This document shows positions 26,148-33,817 of a stretch of 64,000 nucleotides of DNA, in pieces (within the stretch, counting starts at the first letter, position 1; every line of letters starts with the position of its first letter). The notes under the pieces were generated by a model. That model ran no database searches. It saw only the letters and a program-made list of their open reading frames with translations, and was not told the DNA's origin. Made by a program: the position numbers and the translations under genes. The stretch lies in the NCBI RefSeq assembly GCF_050942215.1, contig NZ_CP192056.1, positions 3,658,001-3,722,000 on the forward strand, given 5' to 3'. This DNA is from Sphaerimonospora sp050942215. Its GTDB lineage: Bacteria; Actinomycetota; Actinomycetes; Streptosporangiales; Streptosporangiaceae.

Positions 26148-26960
26148 CTACCGGCGGGTGGGGATCTCGCCGAGGAACTCGTACAGGCCCTTGGACAGGT
26201 GGTGGCCGCCGTCGATGGTGAGCACCTCGCCCACCACGTAGGAAGCGTCGTCGGAGAGGAGATAGGCCACCGCGCGCGCGGTCTCCTCCGCCTTGAGCAG
26301 GCGTCCTGCCGGGATCGCCTCGATCAGGCGGCGGCGTACCTCCGGGTCGCCCGCCAGGAAGTCGGTGCCGCCCACCGGCATCCACCCCGGGGCCACGGCG
26401 TTCACCCGGACGCCCCGCCCGGCCCACTCAGCCCCGAGCGTGCGGGTCATGGCGAGGACGCCGCCCTTGGCCGAGGCGTTGTGCACGATCCCCGGGGCGC
26501 CCATCCAGGCGTACGGCGTGAGCACGTTGACCACCGCTCCCCCGCGTCCGGCGCTCAGCCAGCGCCCGGCCATCTCCGAGGTGCAGTGCCAGGTGCCGTT
26601 GAGCACGATCTGGATGACCGAGTTGAAGCCGTTCGGGGTCAGCTCCTCTGCCCTGATGGGGAACAGGCCGGAGGCGTTGTTGACCAGCCCGTCGACGGCG
26701 CCGAGGAGTTCGCCCGCCGCGTCGGCCATCGCCGCCACCGAGGCGGGGTCGCGTACGTCCGCGGTGACCGCGAACGCCCGGCCCTCGCCCAGCTCCTCGC
26801 CGATCGCCTCGACCGTCCGGTCGAGCGTCTCCTGGGTCCGTCCGCAGACCACGACCCGGGCGCCGAGCCGGCACAGCTCGGCCGCCATGGCCGAGCCGAG
26901 CCCGCCGCCTCCCCCTGTGACGACGATCCCCTTGCCGTCCACTCCGGACAACGATGCCAC
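26148..26960 (-). CDS. SDR of the 2,4-dienoyl-CoA reductase type
   Basis: 270 aa. TGGGGGLGSAMA cofactor motif; NNASGLFPIRAEELTPNGF and NGTWHCTSEMA match the dienoyl-CoA reductase branch of SDRs. As in that branch the YxxxK Tyr is missing (HNASAKGGV, Lys kept), so it is not a classical dehydrogenase. It would reduce a 2,4-dienoyl-CoA with NADPH. GTG 26960 has GGAAGGGG eight bases upstream; a GTG at 26975 would add five residues. Monocistronic, between two terminators, with no regulon operator seen in front. Confidence 0.82.
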   Translation of the reverse strand: MASLSGVDGKGIVVTGGGGGLGSAMAAELCRLGARVVVCGRTQETLDRTVEAIGEELGEGRAFAVTADVRDPASVAAMADAAGELLGAVDGLVNNASGLFPIRAEELTPNGFNSVIQIVLNGTWHCTSEMAGRWLSAGRGGAVVNVLTPYAWMGAPGIVHNASAKGGVLAMTRTLGAEWAGRGVRVNAVAPGWMPVGGTDFLAGDPEVRRRLIEAIPAGRLLKAEETARAVAYLLSDDASYVVGEVLTIDGGHHLSKGLYEFLGEIPTRR

Positions 26961-27058
26961 GATGACCCCTTCCACGATTGCGGGGAGAACCCCCGATGCC
27001 GATGCCGCCGCGCCCGGCGCCGCACCGGACGCGGCAGCGGCCCCGGGCGGAACGGAAC

Positions 27059-27096
27059 GGCGGCCGGGCCCGTGGACGCGTACGGGCCCGGCCGCC
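27059..27096. terminator. hairpin terminator of the mutase operon
   Basis: Fifteen-base stem (27059-27073 with 27082-27096) and an eight-base loop, immediately after the stop of the cobalamin-binding subunit (minus strand). Confidence 0.75.
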
Positions 27097-27099
27097 CTC

Positions 27100-27507
27100 T
27101 CAGACCAGGCTGGCCTTGCCGACGTTCTCCCGGATGTACTCGGCCACGACGCCGCCGGGCAGGCCCGGCGGGAAGGACCGGTGCACTCCCAGTGCCTGGA
27201 GCGGCTCGAAGTCGACCTCGGGGATGATGCCGCCCATGATCACAAGGACCTGGTTCATGCCGCGTTCCTTCAACGCGGGGATCAGGTCGCGGGCGATCTG
27301 CATCTGCCCGCTGGTCATCACGCTGACGGCCACCACGTCGACGTCCTCCTGGAGGGCCGCCTCGGCGATCTCCTCCACCACGCCGAACCGGAAGTAGACG
27401 ACCTCCATTCCGGCGTCCCGCAACTCCCGGGCGATCAGCTTGCTGCCCCGCCCGTGTACGTCGATCTTCTTCTTCGCCAGCAGGACCTTGATGTGCTCTC
27501 TGGACAC
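27100..27507 (-). CDS. cobalamin-binding subunit of a split acyl-CoA mutase
   Basis: 135 aa stand-alone B12-binding domain. DVHGRG (Asp16, His18, Gly21) is the DxHxxG base-off signature in which His replaces the lower axial ligand; VSVMTSG and MGGIIPEVD form the nucleotide-loop sites. Pairs with the catalytic subunit directly upstream (40-base gap), as in isobutyryl- and 2-hydroxyisobutyryl-CoA mutases. GTG 27507 is chosen for AAGGAG upstream. Last gene of the operon 30210 to 27100. Confidence 0.93.
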   Translation of the reverse strand: MSREHIKVLLAKKKIDVHGRGSKLIARELRDAGMEVVYFRFGVVEEIAEAALQEDVDVVAVSVMTSGQMQIARDLIPALKERGMNQVLVIMGGIIPEVDFEPLQALGVHRSFPPGLPGGVVAEYIRENVGKASLV

Positions 27508-27547
27508 GCGTCCACTCCTTGGGTGATGTGCGAGGCCCCGGACGGGC

Positions 27548-29215
27548 TCACTCACTGACGTACCAGCCGAACGCTTCGCGCATCGGCACCATCATCTCGC
27601 CGTTGGTCACGCCCCTGCGGGCCGCGTCCACCAGGGTGGGCATCAGGGGGCCCCTGCCGTCCTTCAGGTCCTGACAGGCCCGGCGGATGTCCGCGATCGC
27701 GGCGTCGACCTCGGCCTGGTCGCGCTTGGCCCGGTACGCCTCCAGCCGGGCCTTGGCCTTGATCTCGACCGTCTCGTCGATGCGGAACGGCTCATAGTTC
27801 TCCGGCTCGTCGGAGGTGTAGCGGTTGACCCCGACGATCGGCAGCTCGCCGCTGTTGATCAGCTTCTTCATCTCGTAGGACGAGTTGTCGATGTTCCGCT
27901 TGATCTCGCCGGTCTCGATGCCGCGCAGGTAGCCGCCCGCGGCCTCGATCTCGTTGAAGATCTCCCAGGCCGCCGCCTCCATCTCGTCGGTGAGCTTCTC
28001 CACGAAGTAGGAGCCGCCCAGCGGGTCGGCGACGTCCCGCAGGCCGCTCTCCCACATGAGGATCTGCTGGGTGCGCAGGGCCGTACGGTGCGACTCCTCG
28101 GTGGGCACGCCCACGGCCTCGTCGTAGGAGCAGGTGTGGATCGACTGCACGCCGCCCAGCACCGCCGCCAGCGTCTGCAGGGTGATCCTGGCGTTGTTGT
28201 TCATCAGCTGCTGCTGCGTCAGGACGTAGCCGCTGGTGTGCACGTGGACGCGGGCGAACATGTTGGACGGCTTGGTGACGCCGGCCTCCCGGCAGAGCCT
28301 GGCCCACATCCGGCGGTGCGCCCGGAACTTGGCGACCTCCTCGAAGACGTTCACCGTGCAGCCGATCTGGAACGACAGCCGGCCGATGAAGTCGTCGGGC
28401 GCCAGGCCGGCGGCCAGACCGGCGTCGATGATCGACTTGCCCCACGCCAGGCCGTAGGCGAGCTCCTGCACGGGGGTCGCCCCGGCCTCCGACAGGCCGT
28501 ACATGAAGATGTTGGCGGGGTTCCACGCGGGCGCGTTCTCCCTGGCCCACTTGATCAGGTCGATCATCAGGGCGTAGCCCCATCTGGGCTCCCAGGAGGG
28601 CACGTCCTGGACCGCGATGCGCGGGTACCAGTTCATGGAGTTGCCGTGCATCTTCGTGGTCGGCTCGCCGCGCCGCTCGACCGCGGCGGCGAGCAGGGCG
28701 AGCGCCGGCAGGCAGTTGTCACCGGTGATCATGGAGAAGTTGGTGGTCTCCAGGTCCCAGCCGCGGATCAGCTCGTCGTAGTCGTCGCCGGTGCTCATGT
28801 GCACGCCGCACTGGCCGATGTTGCCGACGGCCTCCGGGTGGTCGGCGTCGATGCCGTACATGCAGGGGACGTCGTAGACGGTGTTGAAGACCTTGTGGCC
28901 GAAGTAGCCCTCCATGCCCTCCGCGACCATCTTCTCCATCTTCACGCGGGTCTCTTCGATGGTCCCGAAGCCGAAGACCATCTGCTGCATCCACGGCGTC
29001 AGGGCGTAGCCGTCGGGGTGCAGACCCCGGGTGTAGGGATAGACGCCGGGCATCTCCTCGAGGTCGATGCCCGCGACGTCCTCGGGGGTGTAGACGGTCT
29101 TCACCGGCAGACCGGAGAGGGTCTTGGCCGGTCGCAGTTTGGCGGCGTAACGGGCTCTGCGCTCGGCCCACGCCTGCTTGGCGGCCTCGAACTTGCTGCT
29201 GATCAAGGATGTCAC
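27548..29215 (-). CDS. divergent acyl-CoA mutase catalytic subunit
   Basis: 555 aa TIM-barrel subunit, same size as IcmA/HcmA, no B12 domain. Overall alignment to methylmalonyl-CoA mutase is clear: GRLSFQIGCTVNVFEEVAKFRA, TSGYVLTQQ, LGGVQSIHTCSYDEAVG, DPLGGSYFVEKLTD. Key positions differ. The invariant catalytic His (GYHMQEAGA in MCM) is Gly240 in MYGLSEAGA; the substrate-selecting Tyr/Phe/Ile site is Val80 (WMQQMVFGFG); the RQ pair before it is QM. So it is probably a mutase with a new substrate, or a mechanism using another acid. GTG 29215 overlaps the MeaB stop as GTGA. Confidence 0.9.
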   Translation of the reverse strand: MTSLISSKFEAAKQAWAERRARYAAKLRPAKTLSGLPVKTVYTPEDVAGIDLEEMPGVYPYTRGLHPDGYALTPWMQQMVFGFGTIEETRVKMEKMVAEGMEGYFGHKVFNTVYDVPCMYGIDADHPEAVGNIGQCGVHMSTGDDYDELIRGWDLETTNFSMITGDNCLPALALLAAAVERRGEPTTKMHGNSMNWYPRIAVQDVPSWEPRWGYALMIDLIKWARENAPAWNPANIFMYGLSEAGATPVQELAYGLAWGKSIIDAGLAAGLAPDDFIGRLSFQIGCTVNVFEEVAKFRAHRRMWARLCREAGVTKPSNMFARVHVHTSGYVLTQQQLMNNNARITLQTLAAVLGGVQSIHTCSYDEAVGVPTEESHRTALRTQQILMWESGLRDVADPLGGSYFVEKLTDEMEAAAWEIFNEIEAAGGYLRGIETGEIKRNIDNSSYEMKKLINSGELPIVGVNRYTSDEPENYEPFRIDETVEIKAKARLEAYRAKRDQAEVDAAIADIRRACQDLKDGRGPLMPTLVDAARRGVTNGEMMVPMREAFGWYVSE

Positions 29216-30210
29216 TTGTTCTCCGTTCCTGGGACCGCCGCGGCCCCTGAGGGGCCGGTGAGCCGGCGGTGGGCGTTCAGCAGTGCGTCGACGTACGCCT
29301 GGGCCGCTCCGTAGGGGTCGGCCAGCCGCTCGTCGTCCAGCGACTCTCCGGCGACCTTCAGCAGCTCCTCCTGGAGCCGGTCGGCGACGAAGGCGTTGAA
29401 CCTGGCCCTCCGGCGGGCGCGTTCGGCCGCGGCGCGCCATCCGGTGGCACCGGTGTGCGCGTAGTGCTCGTCGACCGCGGCGACCAGCGCCCCGATGCCT
29501 TCCCCGCGCAGCGCCGACGTCTTGAGCACGGGGACCTTCCAGCGCGACACCCCGTCCGGGCCGGTCCGCTCGAACCCCTGCGCGGCCAGATCCCTGACCG
29601 TCTGCTCGGCGCCGGGCGAGTCGCCCTTGTTGACCGTCACCACGTCGGCGATCTCGGTGATGCCGGCCTTCATCGCCTGCAGGGCGTCGCCGTACCCGGG
29701 AACCATCACCAGGACGACGGTGTGGGCGATCCCGGCGACGTCGAACTCACCCTGCCCGACCCCGACGGTCTCGATGATCACCACGTCCTTGCCCATGGCG
29801 TCCATCACGTCGACCGCGTCGTCGACGGCGGCGGCGAGGCCGCCGGAGGCGCACCGGGAGGCGATGGACCGGATGAACACCCCCCGGTCCCCGCTGGAGG
29901 CCTCGACCATCCGGTCGCGGTCGCCGAGCAGGGCTCCCCCGGTGAACGGACTGGAGGGGTCGACGGCTATCACGCCGACGGTCCGCCCCTGGCCGCGCAG
30001 CTCCCTGATGAGCGCGGCGACCAGTGTGCTCTTACCGGCTCCTGGAGGCCCGGTGACGCCGATGAGCTGGGCCCGGCCGCAGTGCGGCGCGAGCGCCCGC
30101 AGGACCTCCCGCGCCTGGGGGTGGCCGCTCTCGATCTGGCTGATCAGCCGCCCCGCGTGCAGTACGCTTCCGGCCGCGATCTGCTCGGCCGGCGTTGTCA
30201 CAGCTTCCAC
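29212..30210 (-). CDS. meaB: MeaB/ArgK-family GTPase, mutase chaperone
   Basis: 332 aa. P-loop GPPGAGKST (about 53-61), DPSSPFTGGALLGDR switch region, IETVGVGQGE and TVNKGD base-recognition motif (NKxD). MeaB proteins gate cobalamin delivery to acyl-CoA mutases and rescue inactivated cofactor. First gene of the operon; the mutase overlaps it by GTGA. Operator 30231-30245 lies 21 bases in front of the GTG at 30210. No cobalamin riboswitch is visible in the short leader. Confidence 0.93.
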   Translation of the reverse strand: MEAVTTPAEQIAAGSVLHAGRLISQIESGHPQAREVLRALAPHCGRAQLIGVTGPPGAGKSTLVAALIRELRGQGRTVGVIAVDPSSPFTGGALLGDRDRMVEASSGDRGVFIRSIASRCASGGLAAAVDDAVDVMDAMGKDVVIIETVGVGQGEFDVAGIAHTVVLVMVPGYGDALQAMKAGITEIADVVTVNKGDSPGAEQTVRDLAAQGFERTGPDGVSRWKVPVLKTSALRGEGIGALVAAVDEHYAHTGATGWRAAAERARRRARFNAFVADRLQEELLKVAGESLDDERLADPYGAAQAYVDALLNAHRRLTGPSGAAAVPGTENK

Positions 30211-30230
30211 GGGTCACCCTCGCGCTAAGT

Positions 30231-30245
30231 TTACGTTCAACGTTA
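30231..30245. promoter_or_regulatory. regulon operator, TTACGTTCAACGTTA
   Basis: Perfect consensus match just upstream of the MeaB/mutase operon (minus strand). Paired with another site 74 bases away facing the divergent operon. Confidence 0.8.
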
Positions 30246-30304
30246 CTCTTCCATGGACCCGACCGGTACGCCATAGGGCGGCCCGCCTCGGGACTTAATA
30301 AGTT

Positions 30305-30319
30305 TAACGTTATACGTTA
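30305..30319. promoter_or_regulatory. regulon operator, TAACGTTATACGTTA
   Basis: Matches except position 9. Sits 64 bases before the enoyl-CoA hydratase at 30383 (plus strand). Confidence 0.75.
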
Positions 30320-30382
30320 CATTTCTACAAGTCGGTACGCACCCCTAGCGGCGGCCCGGAGAGCGATCTAGGAGACGAGAAG

Positions 30383-31177
30383 ATGACCAGCGAAAACCTG
30401 GAGACCCTGGCGGTCGCGGACTCCGGAACCCGCCTCGCCATCACATTGAACCGGCCCGAGGAGCGCAACGCGCTGACCTTCGGCGCCTGGGACGACCTCG
30501 ACCGGGTGATGTCGGGGGCGGAGATGCGCGACGACCTGCGCGTCATCACCCTCACCGGCAACGGTCCCGCCTTCTGCGCCGGCGTCGACTTCGGCGCGAT
30601 CGGGGCGGCGCTCGAGGTGGAGAAGGGCAGCTACCCCTCGTTCATCCGGCGCTGGGCCACCATCGTGGACCGCTTCGAACGCGCGCCGCAGCCCAGCGTC
30701 GCCGCGATCAACGGCCCCGTGATCGGAGCCGGTCTCGAGCTGGCGCTGGCCTGCGACATCAGGATCGCCAGCGACCGGGCGATCTTCGCGATGCCCCAGC
30801 TGAAGATGGGGATCGTTCCCGACGTCGGCGGCACGAGCCGCCTGGCGCGGGCGACCGGCGAGGCGTTCGCCAAGGACATGATCCTCACGTCGCGGATCGT
30901 GGACGCCGAGGAGGCGCTGCGCGCCGGGATCGTCAGCCGGGTCGTCGAGCACGACCGGCTCGCCGAGGAACTGGAGGGCATCGCCGCCGCGATCGAGAGC
31001 CTCCCCTGGCCGGCGGCCTACTTCGCGGGCGTCGCCATCGAGGTCGGCCCCCGCCTCGACCCGCGCCGGGCCGCCGACATCGAGGCGATCGCCGACCAGG
31101 TGATGCTGCACCAGGAGGAGGTGTGGGAGCGGATCTCCCGCTTCATGGAGGGCAAGGGCCTGCGCGGACTCGGCTGA
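30383..31177 (+). CDS. enoyl-CoA hydratase/isomerase family protein
   Basis: 264 aa crotonase fold. PAFCAGVDFGAI (about 60-71), AAINGPVIGAGLELALACDI (about 107-126), MPQLKMGIVPDVGGTSRL with acids at the catalytic positions. Divergent from the mutase operon. GGAGACGAG before ATG 30383. A separate operator precedes the next genes, so it may be transcribed alone or with them. Confidence 0.9.
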   Translation: MTSENLETLAVADSGTRLAITLNRPEERNALTFGAWDDLDRVMSGAEMRDDLRVITLTGNGPAFCAGVDFGAIGAALEVEKGSYPSFIRRWATIVDRFERAPQPSVAAINGPVIGAGLELALACDIRIASDRAIFAMPQLKMGIVPDVGGTSRLARATGEAFAKDMILTSRIVDAEEALRAGIVSRVVEHDRLAEELEGIAAAIESLPWPAAYFAGVAIEVGPRLDPRRAADIEAIADQVMLHQEEVWERISRFMEGKGLRGLG

Positions 31178-31203
31178 ACAGCCGGTTCAGATCTTTACAC
31201 ATT

Positions 31204-31218
31204 TAACGTTTAACGATA
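31204..31218. promoter_or_regulatory. regulon operator, TAACGTTTAACGATA
   Basis: One mismatch at position 13. Between the hydratase (stop 31177) and the CoA-transferase pair (start 31252), giving the downstream eight-gene operon its own control. Confidence 0.75.
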
Positions 31219-31251
31219 GATTGCACTCACCATCCTTGGAGGAGGAGTCGT

Positions 31252-32193
31252 GTGCCGTCGAGAAGCTGTGGGAGAGCTATGAGCGAGAGCAGGATGCCCG
31301 ACAAGGTCAGGCCCCTTGAGGCACTGGGAGAGCTCGTCGGCGACGGCGACTCCGTGGCGTTCGGAGGCGGCTGGTTCGCCAACCACCCCATGGCCGCGGT
31401 CCGCGAGCTGATCCGCGCCGGGCGCCGGAACATCCACGCCATCACGGTCGTCGGCTCGGTGGACATGGACCTGCTGGCCGCGGCCGGGACACTCGGCCGC
31501 CTGTCGTTCTCCATGGTCACCCTGGAGGCGTTCGGCCTGGCGCCCAACGTGCGCAGGGCGATCGAGTCGGGCGCGCTGCCGTTCACCGAGTTCACCGGCC
31601 TGGGGCTGCTGATCGGCCTGGAGGCGCAGGGTCGCGGCGTGCCGTACCTGCCCTATCGCGGCCCGTTCGGCTCGGACATCCCGGCGCGCTACCCCGAGAT
31701 CTACGCCACGACCACCTGCCCGTTCACCGGCGAGGAGCTGACCGCGGTCCGCGCCATCAGGCCCGATGTGGCGATCGTGCACGCGCTGCGTGCCGACGCC
31801 GAGGGCAACGCCCAGTGGGACGGCACCTCGGGTCCCGACGTCGAGATGGCCAAGGCGGCCGGCCGGGTGATCGTGACCTGCGAGGAGATCGTCGACAGGA
31901 GCGTGATCGTCGAGAACGCCCACATGACGAAGCTCCCGGGCTACTACGTCGAGGCGGTCATCGAGGCGCCGTTCGGGGCGCACCCCACCTCCCACATCCC
32001 GCGCTACGCGATGGACGCCTGGGAACTCATGGACTACGCGGCGGCGGCGGGCGGCCCGTCGTTCTCGGACTACGTCGACCAGATCCGCGGCGAGAGCGAG
32101 GCGGAGTACCGGGATCGCGTGCTCAAGGGGCGCGACAGCGTGCTCAAGGGACTGGTGGACGCCGCCGAAGTCATCCAGGAGGCACAGGCATGA
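31252..32193 (+). CDS. IpdA-like CoA-transferase-family subunit A
   Basis: 313 aa class I CoA-transferase alpha fold. FGGGWFANHPMAAVREL opening, IRAGRRNIHAITVVGSVDMDLL, YLPYRGPFGSDIP, and VEAVIEAPFGAHPTS. The run from GALPFTEFTG to GSDIP aligns with IpdA of the mycobacterial steroid-ring pathway; the Glu of FTEF lies near the Glu recalled as functional in IpdA. It likely partners subunit B as a ring-opening or CoA-transfer enzyme. GTG 31252 follows GGAGGAGGAG; ATG 31279 with GGGAGAG is the alternative. ATGA overlap with subunit B. Confidence 0.82.
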   Translation: MPSRSCGRAMSESRMPDKVRPLEALGELVGDGDSVAFGGGWFANHPMAAVRELIRAGRRNIHAITVVGSVDMDLLAAAGTLGRLSFSMVTLEAFGLAPNVRRAIESGALPFTEFTGLGLLIGLEAQGRGVPYLPYRGPFGSDIPARYPEIYATTTCPFTGEELTAVRAIRPDVAIVHALRADAEGNAQWDGTSGPDVEMAKAAGRVIVTCEEIVDRSVIVENAHMTKLPGYYVEAVIEAPFGAHPTSHIPRYAMDAWELMDYAAAAGGPSFSDYVDQIRGESEAEYRDRVLKGRDSVLKGLVDAAEVIQEAQA

Positions 32194-33044
32194 CCGACTA
32201 CGAGATCCACGAGCTGATGACCTGCCGCGTGGCGGCGGAGGTCGACGAGCAGGGCGTCACCGTGATGGGCTCGTTCACCCCCCTCGCGTATGCCTCGTAC
32301 ATGCTGGCCAAGCTCACCCATGCCAGGGGGGCGTACCTGGTCGGCTTCGACGCGGTGGGCATGGCCCCGATCCAGCTCTCCTTCACCGGCGCCGAGGCCT
32401 CGGCCTACAAGGGCGCGGCCTGCCGGTGGGGCATGCTGACCGAGATCAACTCCATCCATCTGGCCGGTCACGGCGGGGTGGAGGCGGTGTCCTCGGCGCA
32501 GTTCGACGGCGACGGCGCGATCAACCTGTCGGCCATCGGGCCGTTCGAGACCCCCAAGGTCCGCCTGCCCGGCGGCGCCGGCGCGGCCGAGGTCATCAAG
32601 ATGTACCGCAAGATGATCGCCTACTTCGGCGACCACAACCCGCGCACGCTGGTGGAGAAGGTCGGATTCGTCACCGGCACCCGGTGGAAGGTCGGCGCCG
32701 AGTCCCGCCGGGAGGCAGGTCTCCAGCCCGGTCCGATCATCGTGGTCACCAACCTGGCCGTCCTGGTGAAGGACGAGGACGACAGGCCGTTCCGGATCGA
32801 GAGCGTGCACCCCGGGGTGGAGGTCTCCACCGTGGTGGACAAGACCGGCTTCGAGCTGGAGGTGCCGGAGAACGTGCCGTTCACGGCCGTGCCCACCGCC
32901 GAGCAGCTGGAGTTGCTCCGTACCAGGATCGATCCGTTCGGCACCGTCAAGTTCGACTTCGTCTCCGGCAAGGACCGGCTGGCCTACCTCAAGGGCGTCC
33001 TCGACGCCGAGTGGAACCGGGCGAGCAAGGCGGTCGCGTCATGA
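32190..33044 (+). CDS. IpdB-like CoA-transferase-family subunit B
   Basis: 284 aa class I CoA-transferase beta fold: SFTPLAYASYMLAKLTHA, AINLSAIGPFETPKVRLPGG, PIIVVTNLAVLVKDED, ESVHPGVEVSTVV. The catalytic Glu of true CoA-transferases (in a SENG-type motif) is not present: the segment reads YLVGFDAVGM. The same loss marks IpdAB, which is a ring-cleaving hydrolase rather than a transferase. So hydrolytic C-C cleavage of a cyclic 3-oxoacyl-CoA is a reasonable reading. Overlaps both neighbours by ATGA. Confidence 0.8.
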   Translation: MTDYEIHELMTCRVAAEVDEQGVTVMGSFTPLAYASYMLAKLTHARGAYLVGFDAVGMAPIQLSFTGAEASAYKGAACRWGMLTEINSIHLAGHGGVEAVSSAQFDGDGAINLSAIGPFETPKVRLPGGAGAAEVIKMYRKMIAYFGDHNPRTLVEKVGFVTGTRWKVGAESRREAGLQPGPIIVVTNLAVLVKDEDDRPFRIESVHPGVEVSTVVDKTGFELEVPENVPFTAVPTAEQLELLRTRIDPFGTVKFDFVSGKDRLAYLKGVLDAEWNRASKAVAS

Positions 33045-33817
33045 GCGTCTTCGACCGGTTCAGCCTGGAGGGGAAGGTCGCGATCGTCACGGGGGCCTCG
33101 TCCGGCCTGGGCGTGACCTTCGCGCTGGCGCTGGCCGAGGCCGGCGCCGACATCGCCCTGGGCGCCCGCAGGGTGGAGCTCCTGCGGGACACCAAGGGCA
33201 AGGTGGAGGCGCTCGGCCGCCGCTGCGTCGCCGTGCCCACCGACGTGGCGGACCCGGCGGACTGCGAACGGCTGGTCGCCACCGCCCGCGACGAGCTCGG
33301 CGACGTCGGCGTGCTGGTGAACAACGCCGGCATGGCCCGGGTCGTGCCCTCGCACAAGGACGATCCCGCGGAGTTCACCCGCGTGCTGCAGGTCAACCTG
33401 ACCGGCGCCTACCAGATGGCGCAGGCCTTCGGCCGGGCGTGCATCGCCGCCGGGCACGGCGGGTCCATCGTCAACGTGTCGTCGGTGCTGGGCATGGTGT
33501 CCACCGACGCCCCGCAGACCGCCTACAGCGCGTCCAAGGCGGGCCTGCTCGGGATGACCAGGGACCTGGCGATGCAGTGGACGCTGCGGCGCGGCATCCG
33601 CGTCAACGCCCTGGTGCCCGGCCTGATCGTCTCCGACATGACGGCGGCGATCCAGGCGAACGAGCAGGCGTCGGCGAGCGCGCTGGCGAGCATCCCGATG
33701 AAACGCCTGGGCGACCCGGACGAACTGGTGGGAGCCCTGCTGCTGCTGGCGTCCGACGCGGGCAGCTACATGACGGGCTCCGCCCTGATCGTCGACGGCG
33801 GCTGGACGGCGCAGTGA
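33041..33817 (+). CDS. short-chain dehydrogenase/reductase (paralogue of 17639)
   Basis: 258 aa classical SDR: TGASSGLGVTFA, NNAGMARVVPSHKDDP, NVSSVLGMVST, YSASKAG. Same length and near-colinear with the SDR at 17639-18415, including the NVSSVLG and GRACI segments. Both sit next to crotonase and thiolase or transferase genes, so they may act on successive hydroxyacyl-CoA intermediates. ATGA and GTGA overlaps with neighbours. Confidence 0.92.
   Translation: MSVFDRFSLEGKVAIVTGASSGLGVTFALALAEAGADIALGARRVELLRDTKGKVEALGRRCVAVPTDVADPADCERLVATARDELGDVGVLVNNAGMARVVPSHKDDPAEFTRVLQVNLTGAYQMAQAFGRACIAAGHGGSIVNVSSVLGMVSTDAPQTAYSASKAGLLGMTRDLAMQWTLRRGIRVNALVPGLIVSDMTAAIQANEQASASALASIPMKRLGDPDELVGALLLLASDAGSYMTGSALIVDGGWTAQ

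Noticed and set aside
30211..30382. Cobalamin riboswitch before the mutase operon
   Set aside because: The gap is only 172 bases, shared by divergent promoters and two operators, and no B12-box-like sequence was seen.
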